Source of the DNA: CBDCLY01 sp965218715
Lineage (GTDB): Bacteria > Bacteroidota > Bacteroidia > Flavobacteriales_E > Vicingaceae
Direction: 5' to 3'
DNA: 10,842 nt
NCBI GenBank assembly: GCA_965218715.1
Contig: CBDCLY010000031.1
Coordinates: forward strand, 1-10,842
The notes under the pieces were generated by a model, which was given only the letters and a program-made list of their open reading frames with translations, searched no databases and was not told the DNA's origin. Position numbers and translations under genes: made by a program. Position 1 is the first letter of the stretch, and the number at the start of each line of letters is the position of its first letter. This document shows, piece after piece, positions 1 through 7,061 of this stretch.

Positions 1-1
1 C

Positions 2-313
2 TGGGTAATTGATAACCTCCTTGCTCACCTCACCCTCATTCACACTTTGAATGAAGTGGAACAAGAAGAGTTCATGAAAATTGCTCCAAATCCAACTACG
101 GGAAGGATAAACATAGCCACAAGAAAATCAGATGATTTTCACATCATAGAAAAAATTGAACTCATCAACTTGGAAGGGAAAAAGGTTCAAGAATGGGGAC
201 ATAGCCCAACTACCTTTTATGTAGATATAGCCGACCATCCTAATGGGACCTACTTTCTCAGAATAAAAACAAATAAAGAATACCAATCCTTTAAAATTTT
301 GCTCGAAAATTAA
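2..313 (+). CDS. 3' end of a T9SS-exported protein with type A C-terminal sorting domain (5' truncated)
   Basis: The reading frame is open to the left edge of the window, so this is the last 103 residues of a longer protein; a TTG at 47 is an internal leucine codon, not a convincing start. The fragment opens with WVIDNLL, a motif often found at the end of a beta-sandwich domain just before the sorting tail. The tail itself follows: MKIAPNPTTGRINI (residues 25-38), then IELINLEGKKV, and near the end HPNGTYFLRI and a final FKILLEN. This order (APNPTTG, a strand with GK.V, G.Y.L.I) is the T9SS type A sorting domain, which directs proteins across the outer membrane and is cleaved during surface attachment or release. 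The cargo domain lies outside the window, so its function is unknown. The stop TAA touches the ATG of the di-heme peroxidase gene, suggesting co-translation. Confidence 0.88.
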   Translation, partial: WVIDNLLAHLTLIHTLNEVEQEEFMKIAPNPTTGRINIATRKSDDFHIIEKIELINLEGKKVQEWGHSPTTFYVDIADHPNGTYFLRIKTNKEYQSFKILLEN

Positions 314-1396
314 ATGGGATTTAAGAAATCGCTTTTTTTACTCATTATTCCTTGCTTTATTACTGCTTTGGCATTTAGTTTCGACAAGCAAAACCAGCCC
401 AAACCCTATCCGTTTCCTAAGCTGAATAAATTTCCTAAAATGCCCTATACCGAAAATCTTCCAACAATTGAAGGTGTTGAGTTGGGAAGGTATTTATTTT
501 ACGATACGATTCTTAGTGCGGATTATAGCTTCTCATGTGGCAGTTGCCATAAGCAGGAAAGGGCATTTTCAGATTCGCCCAATCAATTTAGCAAAGGAAT
601 CAATGGGGATTTAATGAAAAGAAATACAATGCCTTTATTCAATCTAGCTTGGTACTCTTCATTCTTTTGGGATGGGAAGGCAAAAAGCATAGAGAATCAA
701 GTGATTCATCCAGTTAGGGCTCATGATGAAATGAATTTGAATTGGTCTGAAGCAGTAAATCGAGTTAAACAAAGTGAATTCTATACTCCAAAATTTGAGG
801 CCGCATTTGGTACTGTTGAAATTGATAGCACCTTAATTGCAAAAGCCATTGCCCAGTTTGAACGAATCCTAATTTCAAACGATTCAAAATATGATCAAGT
901 ATTAAAGGGAAACACCTACCTCAGCACAGATGAATATGAAGGCTTTGTATTGATGAATGATCAAACCAAGGGCGATTGTCTGCATTGCCACACAAGTGAT
1001 GCCGATGCGCTTGGAACCACTGGAAAATTTAGCAATAACGGCCTTGATCCATTTTTTCTAGAAAGTGATTATTTGGATAAAGGCAAGGCTGGGGTGACTA
1101 AAAATCCTGAGGACCTTGGTCAGTTTAAAATTCCATCTTTAAGAAACATTGCTGTAACGGCACCCTACATGCATGATGGTAGATTTAATAGCTTAGAAGA
1201 AGTGCTCGATTTTTATAGCGAAGGCCTTAACAATAGTTATAACATTGATTCAAAAATGGGTTTTGCTCAGCAAGGTGGCGCAAACTTATCGGAGGAAGAA
1301 AAAAGAAAGATCATCGCCTTTTTGCACACACTTACCGACAGTAGCTTTATACAGAACCCGAAATTCAGTAATCCATTTATAGTCAATAGAGATTAA
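314..1396 (+). CDS. Di-heme cytochrome c peroxidase / MauG family protein
   Basis: 360 residues, normal for the family. Residues 1-22 form a signal peptide (hydrophobic FLLIIPCFITALAF), so it is periplasmic. Two c-type heme sites are visible: C75-G-S-C-H79 and C222-L-H-C-H226. Other family marks are N110 and W119 in the PLFNLAW...FFWDG block, E139 in HDEM (equivalent to the peroxidatic glutamate), and PYMHDGRF at about 284-291, followed by SLEEVLDFY. In classical bacterial peroxidases that last segment carries the methionine ligand of the high-potential heme; here Tyr301 stands at the matching place, as in MauG (inference from remembered motifs, not a computed alignment). Expected role: reduction of H2O2 or oxidation of an unknown periplasmic partner. 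The ATG directly follows the stop of the T9SS gene, so translation is probably coupled. It could be a peroxidase or a MauG-like oxidase; the substrate is not predictable. Confidence 0.93.
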   Translation: MGFKKSLFLLIIPCFITALAFSFDKQNQPKPYPFPKLNKFPKMPYTENLPTIEGVELGRYLFYDTILSADYSFSCGSCHKQERAFSDSPNQFSKGINGDLMKRNTMPLFNLAWYSSFFWDGKAKSIENQVIHPVRAHDEMNLNWSEAVNRVKQSEFYTPKFEAAFGTVEIDSTLIAKAIAQFERILISNDSKYDQVLKGNTYLSTDEYEGFVLMNDQTKGDCLHCHTSDADALGTTGKFSNNGLDPFFLESDYLDKGKAGVTKNPEDLGQFKIPSLRNIAVTAPYMHDGRFNSLEEVLDFYSEGLNNSYNIDSKMGFAQQGGANLSEEEKRKIIAFLHTLTDSSFIQNPKFSNPFIVNRD

Positions 1397-1458
1397 TTGC
1401 TATATTGTTAACTACAACTAGCCTCTTTTATTCATCAGCACTCTATCCAAAACCCTAC

Positions 1459-2559
1459 ATGAAAATCATTGAAGCTGCTTCAATCCTAACAATTGCATTA
1501 TTCTGTTTTTCATGCAAGGGGCAAAGCCAACAACAATCTGCAATAAGTCAAGAAAACCAAGAGCCATCTGAAGAAAAAACCAGCTTGCATTCTTATGGTG
1601 CTGGAGATGTAGTTAAAAGTTGCTACCTAGACCGGGTTGGAAACATGTGGTTTGGCACCATGAAAGAAGGAGTATTTATATACAATGGAGAAACATTTAC
1701 CAACATTTCAATAAAAGATGGTCTTTGCTCAAATGAAGTGAATGCGATATTGGAAGATCAAGATGGAGTGATGTGGTTTGGAACCGATAAGGGTTTATGC
1801 AGTTTTGATGGGAAAGAGTTTACTCAAATTGCTTTGCCAACAAATGAAACGCCTAAGTTTTCTCCAAAAACTGGCCGTGCTAGCCGAGAAACACAAACCA
1901 TTTTATCCTTGATCCAATCTAAAGATGGAGATTATTGGATCGGCACAGATGCTATGGGCGCATATCGATACGATGGAAAGGAATTCAGCTCCTATTTAAA
2001 ATTTGAAGGAAGAATTCAACCAGTTGATAGTGTGTACAACAATTGCATTACCAATATCATAGAGGATAAGAATGGCCACATTTGGATTGGTTCATTTACG
2101 CATGGGGGATTAAACGAAATTGATGGCGAATCGATAACTCATCATTCATTGAAAGATGGATATGGAGATGGAATGATCTCTACCAGTTACAAAGACCGGC
2201 ATGGAAATCTATGGTTTGGCTCAAGAAATGGAGGCCTCTATAAATATAATTATTCCAAGTTTGAAAATGTGTTTGACAAGAATACTGGAGAACAAATTCC
2301 CATGGCTTCTATAGTATTGGATAAAGATGATAGAATTTGGATTGGCAGTTTTGCAAGAAAAGGTGCATATAATTTTAAGGATGAGGCATTTGTCCCGTTA
2401 AATGTGGAAGGGGCAGAAAAATTATTCGACATCAAATGCATGGCCGAAGATAAAGATGGAAACATTTGGTTTGGAGGGAGGTATGGCCTACTTTGGAGAT
2501 TTGATGGAAATGAACTGAAAGATTTTACTCAGCTAAAAAGGACTGCCTTAAAACAATGA
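1459..2559 (+). CDS. Reg_prop (two-component regulator propeller) lipoprotein, seven blades
   Basis: I start it at ATG 1459, giving 366 residues. The frame is open back to a TTG at 1405, but only the ATG puts a hydrophobic leader (SILTIALFCFSC) at the N terminus. Cys19 in FSC is a probable lipidation site, with Cys16 as an alternative; the n-region is weakly basic, so export is likely but not certain. A polar Gln/Ser/Glu-rich linker follows. Then come seven repeats with the core W-[FI]-G-[TSG]...G-x-x-x-[FY]-[DN]-G, from W64 to W337, with variants WFGT, WFGT, WIGT, WIGS, WFGS, WIGS and WFGG. Each is one blade, so a closed seven-bladed propeller is expected. In this phylum such propellers usually form half of the sensor in hybrid two-component systems; here there is no Y_Y_Y, kinase or regulator domain. 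The stop overlaps the start of the next gene by 4 nt. Ligand unknown. Confidence 0.85.
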   Translation: MKIIEAASILTIALFCFSCKGQSQQQSAISQENQEPSEEKTSLHSYGAGDVVKSCYLDRVGNMWFGTMKEGVFIYNGETFTNISIKDGLCSNEVNAILEDQDGVMWFGTDKGLCSFDGKEFTQIALPTNETPKFSPKTGRASRETQTILSLIQSKDGDYWIGTDAMGAYRYDGKEFSSYLKFEGRIQPVDSVYNNCITNIIEDKNGHIWIGSFTHGGLNEIDGESITHHSLKDGYGDGMISTSYKDRHGNLWFGSRNGGLYKYNYSKFENVFDKNTGEQIPMASIVLDKDDRIWIGSFARKGAYNFKDEAFVPLNVEGAEKLFDIKCMAEDKDGNIWFGGRYGLLWRFDGNELKDFTQLKRTALKQ

Positions 2560-3146
2560 CCATGAAAAAAATAGAAAAGATACTAGGAACCCTTAGCTTG
2601 ATTTCATTGGCCCTTATTCTGGCAGATATCCCAAGTGGAGCCGTATTTTCAATACTTCTAATATCCAGTCTTTCCGTTTTTTACATGTATTTAACAATGC
2701 CCTCAACCTTAGGGATCCCATTGAAAAAAGTATTTAAAAAAGCATCTTATAAAGGGTTAGGTCCATTGCGGATAATTGGACTTCTCCTTTTAGGCTTCTC
2801 CCTTGCAATTGTTCTAATAGGAATACTTTTTAAATTACAATCCTGGCCAGGTGCAAGTCCAATACTCGGCGCTGGTTCATTAGGATTATTCATTGCACTT
2901 ATTGTTGGCTTAATAAAATACAAAGCCAAAATGCCTTTGTATTTTTCTGAAGCGCTAAAACGAATACTAATAATTGGAGGTGTTGCTCTTTCCTTGTTAT
3001 TGATTCCAAAGGCTAGTTGGTTGGAGTTCAGGTATAGAAATCATCCGAGCTATATTGAGGCAGTTAAAGAGTATTGGGAGAATCCAAATGATCAAAAAAT
3101 CATTGATAAATTAGAGCAAGAAACCAATCAACTCTATGAAGATTAA
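2556..3146 (+). CDS. Multipass inner-membrane protein with FKLQSWPGA motif, function unknown
   Basis: 196 residues. I see five likely membrane segments at about 8-24, 28-46, 73-92, 101-121 and 136-152, then a soluble C-terminal tail of about 45 residues rich in charged and aromatic residues. The motif FKLQSWPGA (92-100) between helices 3 and 4 resembles a short signature (lFK..hWpGA) that I associate with Bacteroidota membrane proteins, including the GldL region. The rest does not look like GldL, so I do not assign it to gliding or T9SS. ATG 2556 overlaps the TGA of the propeller lipoprotein gene in an ATGA junction; a second ATG at 2562 is an equally possible start. The overlap implies translational coupling, so the two products may work together at the envelope (inference). 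Confidence 0.72.
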   Translation: MTMKKIEKILGTLSLISLALILADIPSGAVFSILLISSLSVFYMYLTMPSTLGIPLKKVFKKASYKGLGPLRIIGLLLLGFSLAIVLIGILFKLQSWPGASPILGAGSLGLFIALIVGLIKYKAKMPLYFSEALKRILIIGGVALSLLLIPKASWLEFRYRNHPSYIEAVKEYWENPNDQKIIDKLEQETNQLYED

Positions 3147-3231
3147 AACTGGGAAAAACTAATCATGTCCGATATCCAAAATAACATCCTAAGGATTGAT
3201 AAAAAAAAGAGGCTAAGAACGAAACTTTTAA

Positions 3232-4143
3232 ATGATGAATAAAACAATCTCCAATTCAACAATAATGCTAATTGCTTTTCTTGCAATTTCAATGTCAGGT
3301 ATAGCTCAAGAAAACGAAGCCTTATTTAGCCGACTCAGCGGCATCAAAAACAATGGTTATGAATTTTTCAATGTTGATGGACATGAAATTTCATTCTTAA
3401 AAGTGCCAGGAACTTTTTCTAAAAAAAGCATCAGAAGAAAATTTAAAAAACTTCAGATTAAAGAAGAAGATTTAAAGCATACAGACTCTAGCCTTGCTTT
3501 TCCAAATTACATTAGTCATAGAAAAGATAAAATAAACGACAGTTTATGGACATATTCTTCTAGTTATTTTATACAAAAAAATAAAACAACAATTACGGCC
3601 ATTACTTTTAATTCTTTCTATAAAAAGAATCAAGAATTTCAGGTAAATTTTGTGTCCTTAATTCTTGCAAATCAATTGCCAGCATCTATTTATCAATCAC
3701 CCACTGCCGATAGCGTCAATTTTGGTGGCAGGATGCTTTATTTCGGAAACTACTGCAGATGGATGGGAATCAACAATTTGCAATGCCCAGGAAATGGACA
3801 AATGAACTGGAGTATTTATGAAAGTCAAGAATTAGCAGATGAAGCAATTGCCATTCAAAAAAGCATTTCCGAATCAAAAAACAATGGGAAAGTTGTAAAA
3901 GAAGAAGAGATCGACCTCCTTTTTGAGGAGCTAAGTTGCAAAGCCACAAAAACGATTTTTGATTTTTCAGGCGCAACTGGCATAGCGGTAGGCATGAGTG
4001 GTGGAAAAACCTTAAGCATTTATTATATATCTGCCCCAGTTAGAGGAAACTACCTTTCTTGCGTACTTAGCTTTTGGAACAACGATAACATTCAAGAAAG
4101 TGGATTAACGCCATTGTTAGAAGAAGTCATCAAATTAAAATAG
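3232..4143 (+). CDS. Exported protein of unknown function with four cysteines
   Basis: 303 residues, not recognised. Residues 1-26 look like a signal peptide (TIMLIAFLAISMSGIAQ), with cleavage expected after the AQ. ATG 3232 is followed directly by ATG 3235, and either could be used. The mature part has a lysine-rich stretch (64-82), a beta-rich middle, and a distinctive block around residues 164-196 with FGGRMLYFGNYCRWMG and CPGNGQMNWSIY. A helical charged segment follows at about 197-232, and a strand-rich end. Cysteines 175, 185, 236 and 277 are the only ones in the mature protein and could form two disulfides in the periplasm (inference). An 85-nt gap separates it from the upstream gene, and a 70-nt gap precedes the SRPBCC gene, so it may be transcribed alone. 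No catalytic motif or known domain is evident. Confidence 0.7.
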   Translation: MMNKTISNSTIMLIAFLAISMSGIAQENEALFSRLSGIKNNGYEFFNVDGHEISFLKVPGTFSKKSIRRKFKKLQIKEEDLKHTDSSLAFPNYISHRKDKINDSLWTYSSSYFIQKNKTTITAITFNSFYKKNQEFQVNFVSLILANQLPASIYQSPTADSVNFGGRMLYFGNYCRWMGINNLQCPGNGQMNWSIYESQELADEAIAIQKSISESKNNGKVVKEEEIDLLFEELSCKATKTIFDFSGATGIAVGMSGGKTLSIYYISAPVRGNYLSCVLSFWNNDNIQESGLTPLLEEVIKLK

Positions 4144-4213
4144 TTGGAGACTAGCTTCATTTTTTGCATCTTGCTAAGAATTTCTAGTCTTATTAATCAT
4201 TTAAACCTTAATC

Positions 4214-4750
4214 ATGAAAGCATTAAAGTACATCCTTGCCATCCTTGCAATCCTAATCATTGGGTTTTTCGCCATAGGAATGATAAACCCAACTGTTGAA
4301 TACGATTGCCAATTAACAGTAGAAAAATCATTAGCCGAATCATGGGCAGTATCTCAAGACGAAGAAAAAATGGCCGACTGGTTAATTGGTTATGAAAAAA
4401 TGGAAATGGTTTCTGGAGAACCCGGAACGGTTGGAGCAGTTTCCGACATCTATTTTAAAGCTGAAGGGGAAGAGATGATCATAAGAGAAACCATTTTAGA
4501 AATCGTTCCAAACGAATCAATTAGCATGAGTTTTGAATCTGAATTTATGAACATGGACTATCAACTCATTATGAATGCGGTTGAAGGAAAAACAGAGATC
4601 ATAAGCAAAACTAATGCGAGAGGAAATGGAATGCTTTCAAAGTCAATCATGGCCCTAATTAGTGGTTCCTTAAAAGCCCAAGAAGAAACCAATCTTGGCT
4701 TATTAAAGAAAACCATAGAGAATAACGATTCAGATTATTCGCAAGAATAG
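4214..4750 (+). CDS. Membrane-anchored SRPBCC (polyketide cyclase / START-like) family protein
   Basis: 178 residues. One N-terminal hydrophobic helix (about 5-24: YILAILAILIIGFFAIGMI) is followed by a domain with the SRPBCC layout. This consists of a first strand ending in VEKSLAESWAVSQDEEKMADWL, the W(L)xGYEKMEMVSGEPGTVG turn, several long strands (IRETILEIVPNESISMSFES, MDYQLIMN, GKTEIISKTNARG), and a long C-terminal helix (about 141-170) ending in a charged tail. The fold binds hydrophobic ligands in a deep cavity. The N-terminal helix is most likely an uncleaved anchor, but it could be a signal peptide because no clear cleavage site is visible. No catalytic residues can be named. It stands alone, with 70 nt upstream and 144 nt downstream, so it may be monocistronic. 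Ligand and role unknown. Confidence 0.78.
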   Translation: MKALKYILAILAILIIGFFAIGMINPTVEYDCQLTVEKSLAESWAVSQDEEKMADWLIGYEKMEMVSGEPGTVGAVSDIYFKAEGEEMIIRETILEIVPNESISMSFESEFMNMDYQLIMNAVEGKTEIISKTNARGNGMLSKSIMALISGSLKAQEETNLGLLKKTIENNDSDYSQE

Positions 4751-4793
4751 GGAGCTCAAGAATATATTGAAGATTAAAAAGAGATCAAACCCA

Positions 4794-4853
4794 TATTGAT
4801 AAGGAGATTCTCAATGTCAATTAAATTACTTATCAATAATTGATATATCAATT
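4794..4853. promoter_or_regulatory. AT-rich inverted-repeat cluster, candidate operator
   Basis: Three dyads are packed upstream of the DOMON gene. TATTGATAAG (4794-4803) is perfectly complementary to CTTATCAATA (4829-4838). GAGA-T-TCTC sits at 4804-4812. AATTGATATATCAATT (4838-4853) is a perfect 16-bp palindrome. The core ATTGAT/ATCAAT recurs four times in both orientations. This could be a binding site for a dimeric regulator or a hairpin-forming leader. In AT-rich DNA one 16-bp palindrome can arise by chance, so it is the clustering and the overlap with a possible -33 box that make it worth listing. Confidence 0.35.
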
Positions 4854-4869
4854 TAAAGAATTACTTTTC
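4840..4869 (+). promoter_or_regulatory. Possible Bacteroidota-type promoter for the DOMON gene
   Basis: TTG at 4840-4842 and TACTTTTC at 4862-4869 resemble the -33 TTTG and -7 TAnnTTTG boxes of Bacteroidota, with 19 nt between them. The -7 box matches all fixed positions but the last. Transcription would start about 20 nt before ATG 4895. The -33 box lies inside the 16-bp palindrome, which would suit repression. This is motif matching by eye only. Confidence 0.3.
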
Positions 4870-4894
4870 TTGCTCCAATAGAAAAGCTCAATCA

Positions 4895-5398
4895 ATGAAA
4901 ATGGTTTTTACAATTCTAATTTGCCTTCAATTGGGTTTCATAAGTAGCGCCCAAGAAAATGCTGGTAAATCCATTTCAAAAAATGGCATGAAGGTAGAAT
5001 GGACCTATGCGAAAAACACGATCCGCTTTAGCATAAGCGCCCCTACTCAAGGTTGGGTAGCAATTGGTTTCAATGAAAACACTTTCATTTCTGGTGCCTA
5101 TTTAATTATGGCAAGAGTAGTGAATGGAAAGGCAGAAGTTCAAGAACATTACACGAAAAGCCCAGGAAATTACAGCTCCTTCATAAAATTAGGATTAAAG
5201 ACAAATCCCATAGATGTTAGTGGAAAACAAGAAAAAACGAGAACCCTGATCTCATTTTCATTGCCTCTTCCCTCAAACCACAAGCATCAAAAACCACTAA
5301 ATGAAGGAATGGAGTACAACATGATTATCGCCTATAGCCAGGCAGATGATTTTCAGCATCATTCTAGAATGCGCAGCTCAGTTCAGGTAAAGCTATAA
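4895..5398 (+). CDS. Exported DOMON-domain protein
   Basis: 167 residues. Residues 1-19 form a signal peptide (MVFTILICLQLGFISSAQ), so it is periplasmic or secreted. The rest is a single DOMON domain: NGMKVEWTYAKNTIRFSI, the diagnostic GWVAIGFNEN (53-62), SGAYLIMARVVNGKAEVQEHY, and a C-terminal DDFQHHSRMRSSVQVKL. DOMON domains are beta-sandwiches that bind b-type heme or sugars, often in extracellular electron transfer. The family heme site uses a Met just before a GS/GA turn and a His near the C terminus. Here the turn reads FISGA, with Ile65 at the Met position, while His155 or His156 is available at the C-terminal site. Heme binding is therefore uncertain; one-sided ligation or another ligand such as a sugar is possible (inference). 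No cytochrome b561 or dehydrogenase domain is fused or adjacent. Confidence 0.85.
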   Translation: MKMVFTILICLQLGFISSAQENAGKSISKNGMKVEWTYAKNTIRFSISAPTQGWVAIGFNENTFISGAYLIMARVVNGKAEVQEHYTKSPGNYSSFIKLGLKTNPIDVSGKQEKTRTLISFSLPLPSNHKHQKPLNEGMEYNMIIAYSQADDFQHHSRMRSSVQVKL

Positions 5399-5492
5399 AT
5401 AATAGAGACTTGGCAAGTCAAATTCCTTAAATTAGCAAAGGGATAGAACTCCTTGAACTGATTACCCTAGATAAATTTTAAAAGTAAAACCT

Positions 5493-5732
5493 ATGAAAAC
5501 CATGACCTGCAATCAACTAGGTGGTGCTTGCGAATTAAAGTTTAGCGCCAACACCTTTGAAGAGCTAGCCGAAATGAGTAAGAACCACGGGATGAAAATG
5601 TTCCAAGAAGGAGATGAAGCTCATCTCAATGCAATGAAAAAAATGCGAGAAGAAAAGCAAGACCCGAAAGCCATGATGGAATGGTTTGAAATGAAAAGAA
5701 AGGAATTTGATGCCCTTCCTGAAGAGGGTTAA
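5493..5732 (+). CDS. Small DUF1059-like protein
   Basis: 79 residues, with no signal peptide or membrane segment, so cytoplasmic. The first 50 residues match the DUF1059 pattern: MTCNQLGGACELKFSANTFEELAEMSKNHG, with the two conserved cysteines (Cys6, Cys13) around a glycine turn and a later His32 at the end of the helix. The remainder is a charged, methionine-rich helix ending MMEWFEMKRKEFDALPEEG. The biochemical function of the family is not known. It lies 29 nt upstream of the RCC1 gene and could be the first gene of that transcription unit, but its cytoplasmic nature does not obviously fit the exported neighbours. Confidence 0.82.
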   Translation: MKTMTCNQLGGACELKFSANTFEELAEMSKNHGMKMFQEGDEAHLNAMKKMREEKQDPKAMMEWFEMKRKEFDALPEEG

Positions 5733-5761
5733 GATGATTAAGAATAAAGTCTTGTAATTAG

Positions 5762-7051
5762 ATGCTAAAAAAAACGATCCTCATTGCTTGTATAATTGCC
5801 AGTAATTTATCCTTTGGCCAACAAGTAGATGGTGGCAATGGACACGCCATAATATTGGATAGCAATGGAACAGTTTATACTCTTGGCAGAAACAATTTTG
5901 GACAATTGGGGCTTGGAAATTTTGAGAACTCTCCCCTACCCGTTCCTATTAATACCCTACCCGGAATAAAAACCATTTCAAGAGGATACGATCACTCTAT
6001 AGCCATTGACAGCTCTGGGAGAATTTGGACTTGGGGAAGAAACAATTACGGACAATTGGCCACTTCCATGGTAATGGATTACAACTCTCCTCAGCTTTTA
6101 TCTGGTCATCAGAATTTTACTGCAATAGAAGGCGGCTATTGGCATACAGTTGCCATAAAAAAGGATGGAAGTGTTTGGGCTTGGGGGCATAATTTCTATG
6201 GCGAATTAGGGAATGGAACAAGAGAGCATTCTCAATATCCAACACAGGTAATTGATGAGAATGACAAAAAATTAACTGGAATTAAAAAAATTGCCAGTGT
6301 AGGGTACCACACTTTAGCCATTAACAAAAACAATGAAGTATTGTCCTGGGGTGCCAACCATTTTGGCGAGCTAGGACATTTCAATTCAAAACACCAAAGC
6401 AAAGCAGAAAAAGTAATTGGACTTGAGAACATTATCGATATTGCTGTTGGTTGGCATCATTCTGTTGCCTTAGATATAAATGGTAAGGTATTCGTTTGGG
6501 GCTCAGACCCTTCCACTCAAGACCGCGAATCAACAGGGTCAGTTTTCCTAGAAATAGAGCAACTAAAAATGCTTCCTAAAATTAAAAAGATTGCTTGTGG
6601 TAGCTGGCATAGTTTGGCAATCGACTCAATGGGAGGAGTTTATTCTTGGGGGAAAAACCACTTTGGGATGCTAGGTACAGGTGATTCCATAAGCTCTAAA
6701 TATCCTGTAAAAATTAAAGGATTAAAGGACATAGAAGAAATTGGCGGTGGATGTTTTCAGTCATTGGCCATTGATAAAAATGGTAAGATCTGGACCTTTG
6801 GCGATAATCCTAGTGGGCAATTAGGTCAAGGTGATTTTACTAGAAGCTATGAACCCATTTGTATAAAACTATCTTCCTCTGAAAAACAGGGAAAAAACTA
6901 TTATTCGAAGCTGGGCAGCCTATCCCATAAAAGCTTATCTGAACCAAAAGAAGCAAGAATTGAAGATGACAACTTCTTCATGCAAATCATTCTTGTATTT
7001 AGCCTATTATTTAACTTGGCTTTAATTTACAAGATTCGTTCGTCTAACTAA
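5762..7051 (+). CDS. Exported RCC1-repeat seven-bladed propeller with C-terminal membrane anchor
   Basis: 429 residues. Residues 1-19 are a signal peptide (LIACIIASNLSFGQ). Seven RCC1 repeats of about 50 residues follow, each with the core GxxHS[IV]A[IL]D..G.[VI]..WG.N..GQLG; they begin GGNGHAIILD, RGYDHSIAID, GGYWHTVAIK, SVGYHTLAIN, VGWHHSVALD, CGSWHSLAID and GGCFQSLAID. Blade 5 is degenerate: WGSDPSTQDRES replaces the WGxNxxGQLG turn. After a polar linker, residues 405-423 (FFMQIILVFSLLFNLALIY) form a membrane helix with a short KIRSSN tail, so the propeller is anchored in the inner membrane with its bulk in the periplasm (inference from topology). RCC1 folds are protein-interaction platforms, for example the bacterial beta-lactamase inhibitor BLIP-II; no enzymatic role is predicted. 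A 10-nt gap leads to the next hydrolase gene. The binding partner is unknown. Confidence 0.9.
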   Translation: MLKKTILIACIIASNLSFGQQVDGGNGHAIILDSNGTVYTLGRNNFGQLGLGNFENSPLPVPINTLPGIKTISRGYDHSIAIDSSGRIWTWGRNNYGQLATSMVMDYNSPQLLSGHQNFTAIEGGYWHTVAIKKDGSVWAWGHNFYGELGNGTREHSQYPTQVIDENDKKLTGIKKIASVGYHTLAINKNNEVLSWGANHFGELGHFNSKHQSKAEKVIGLENIIDIAVGWHHSVALDINGKVFVWGSDPSTQDRESTGSVFLEIEQLKMLPKIKKIACGSWHSLAIDSMGGVYSWGKNHFGMLGTGDSISSKYPVKIKGLKDIEEIGGGCFQSLAIDKNGKIWTFGDNPSGQLGQGDFTRSYEPICIKLSSSEKQGKNYYSKLGSLSHKSLSEPKEARIEDDNFFMQIILVFSLLFNLALIYKIRSSN

Positions 7052-7061
7052 TTTCGAAGCT

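Noticed and set aside
47..58. TTG at 47 as the start of the sorting-domain protein
   Set aside because: The frame is open to the window edge and encodes a normal pre-tail segment (WVIDNLL); a sorting domain alone without signal peptide or cargo makes no sense.
1405..1458. TTG start 18 codons upstream for the Reg_prop lipoprotein
   Set aside because: It would bury the hydrophobic leader and cysteine inside the protein; ATG 1459 puts them at the N terminus.
2556..3146. Membrane protein as GldL, a T9SS motor component
   Set aside because: Only the short FK..WPGA motif is shared; helix number, the C-terminal tail and the lack of gldK/M/N neighbours do not fit.
3165..3242. 25-codon frame starting MSDIQNNIL between the membrane protein and the exported protein genes
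   Set aside because: Very short, lysine-rich by AT bias, overlaps the next start, and has no recognisable motif; it looks like chance.
4148..4190. AGACTAG (4148-4154) and CTAGTCT (4184-4190) inverted repeat after the unknown exported protein
   Set aside because: Seven bp with a 29-nt loop and no following T run; too weak to call a terminator.
5407..5419. GACTTGGCAAGTC hairpin 8 nt after the DOMON stop
   Set aside because: Only a five-pair stem with a 3-nt loop and no clear T tract; a terminator is possible but not supportable.
5453..5479. TTGAAC and TAAATTTT as a promoter for the DUF1059 gene
   Set aside because: The boxes are about 16 nt apart, shorter than the usual Bacteroidota spacing, and both are common in AT-rich DNA.
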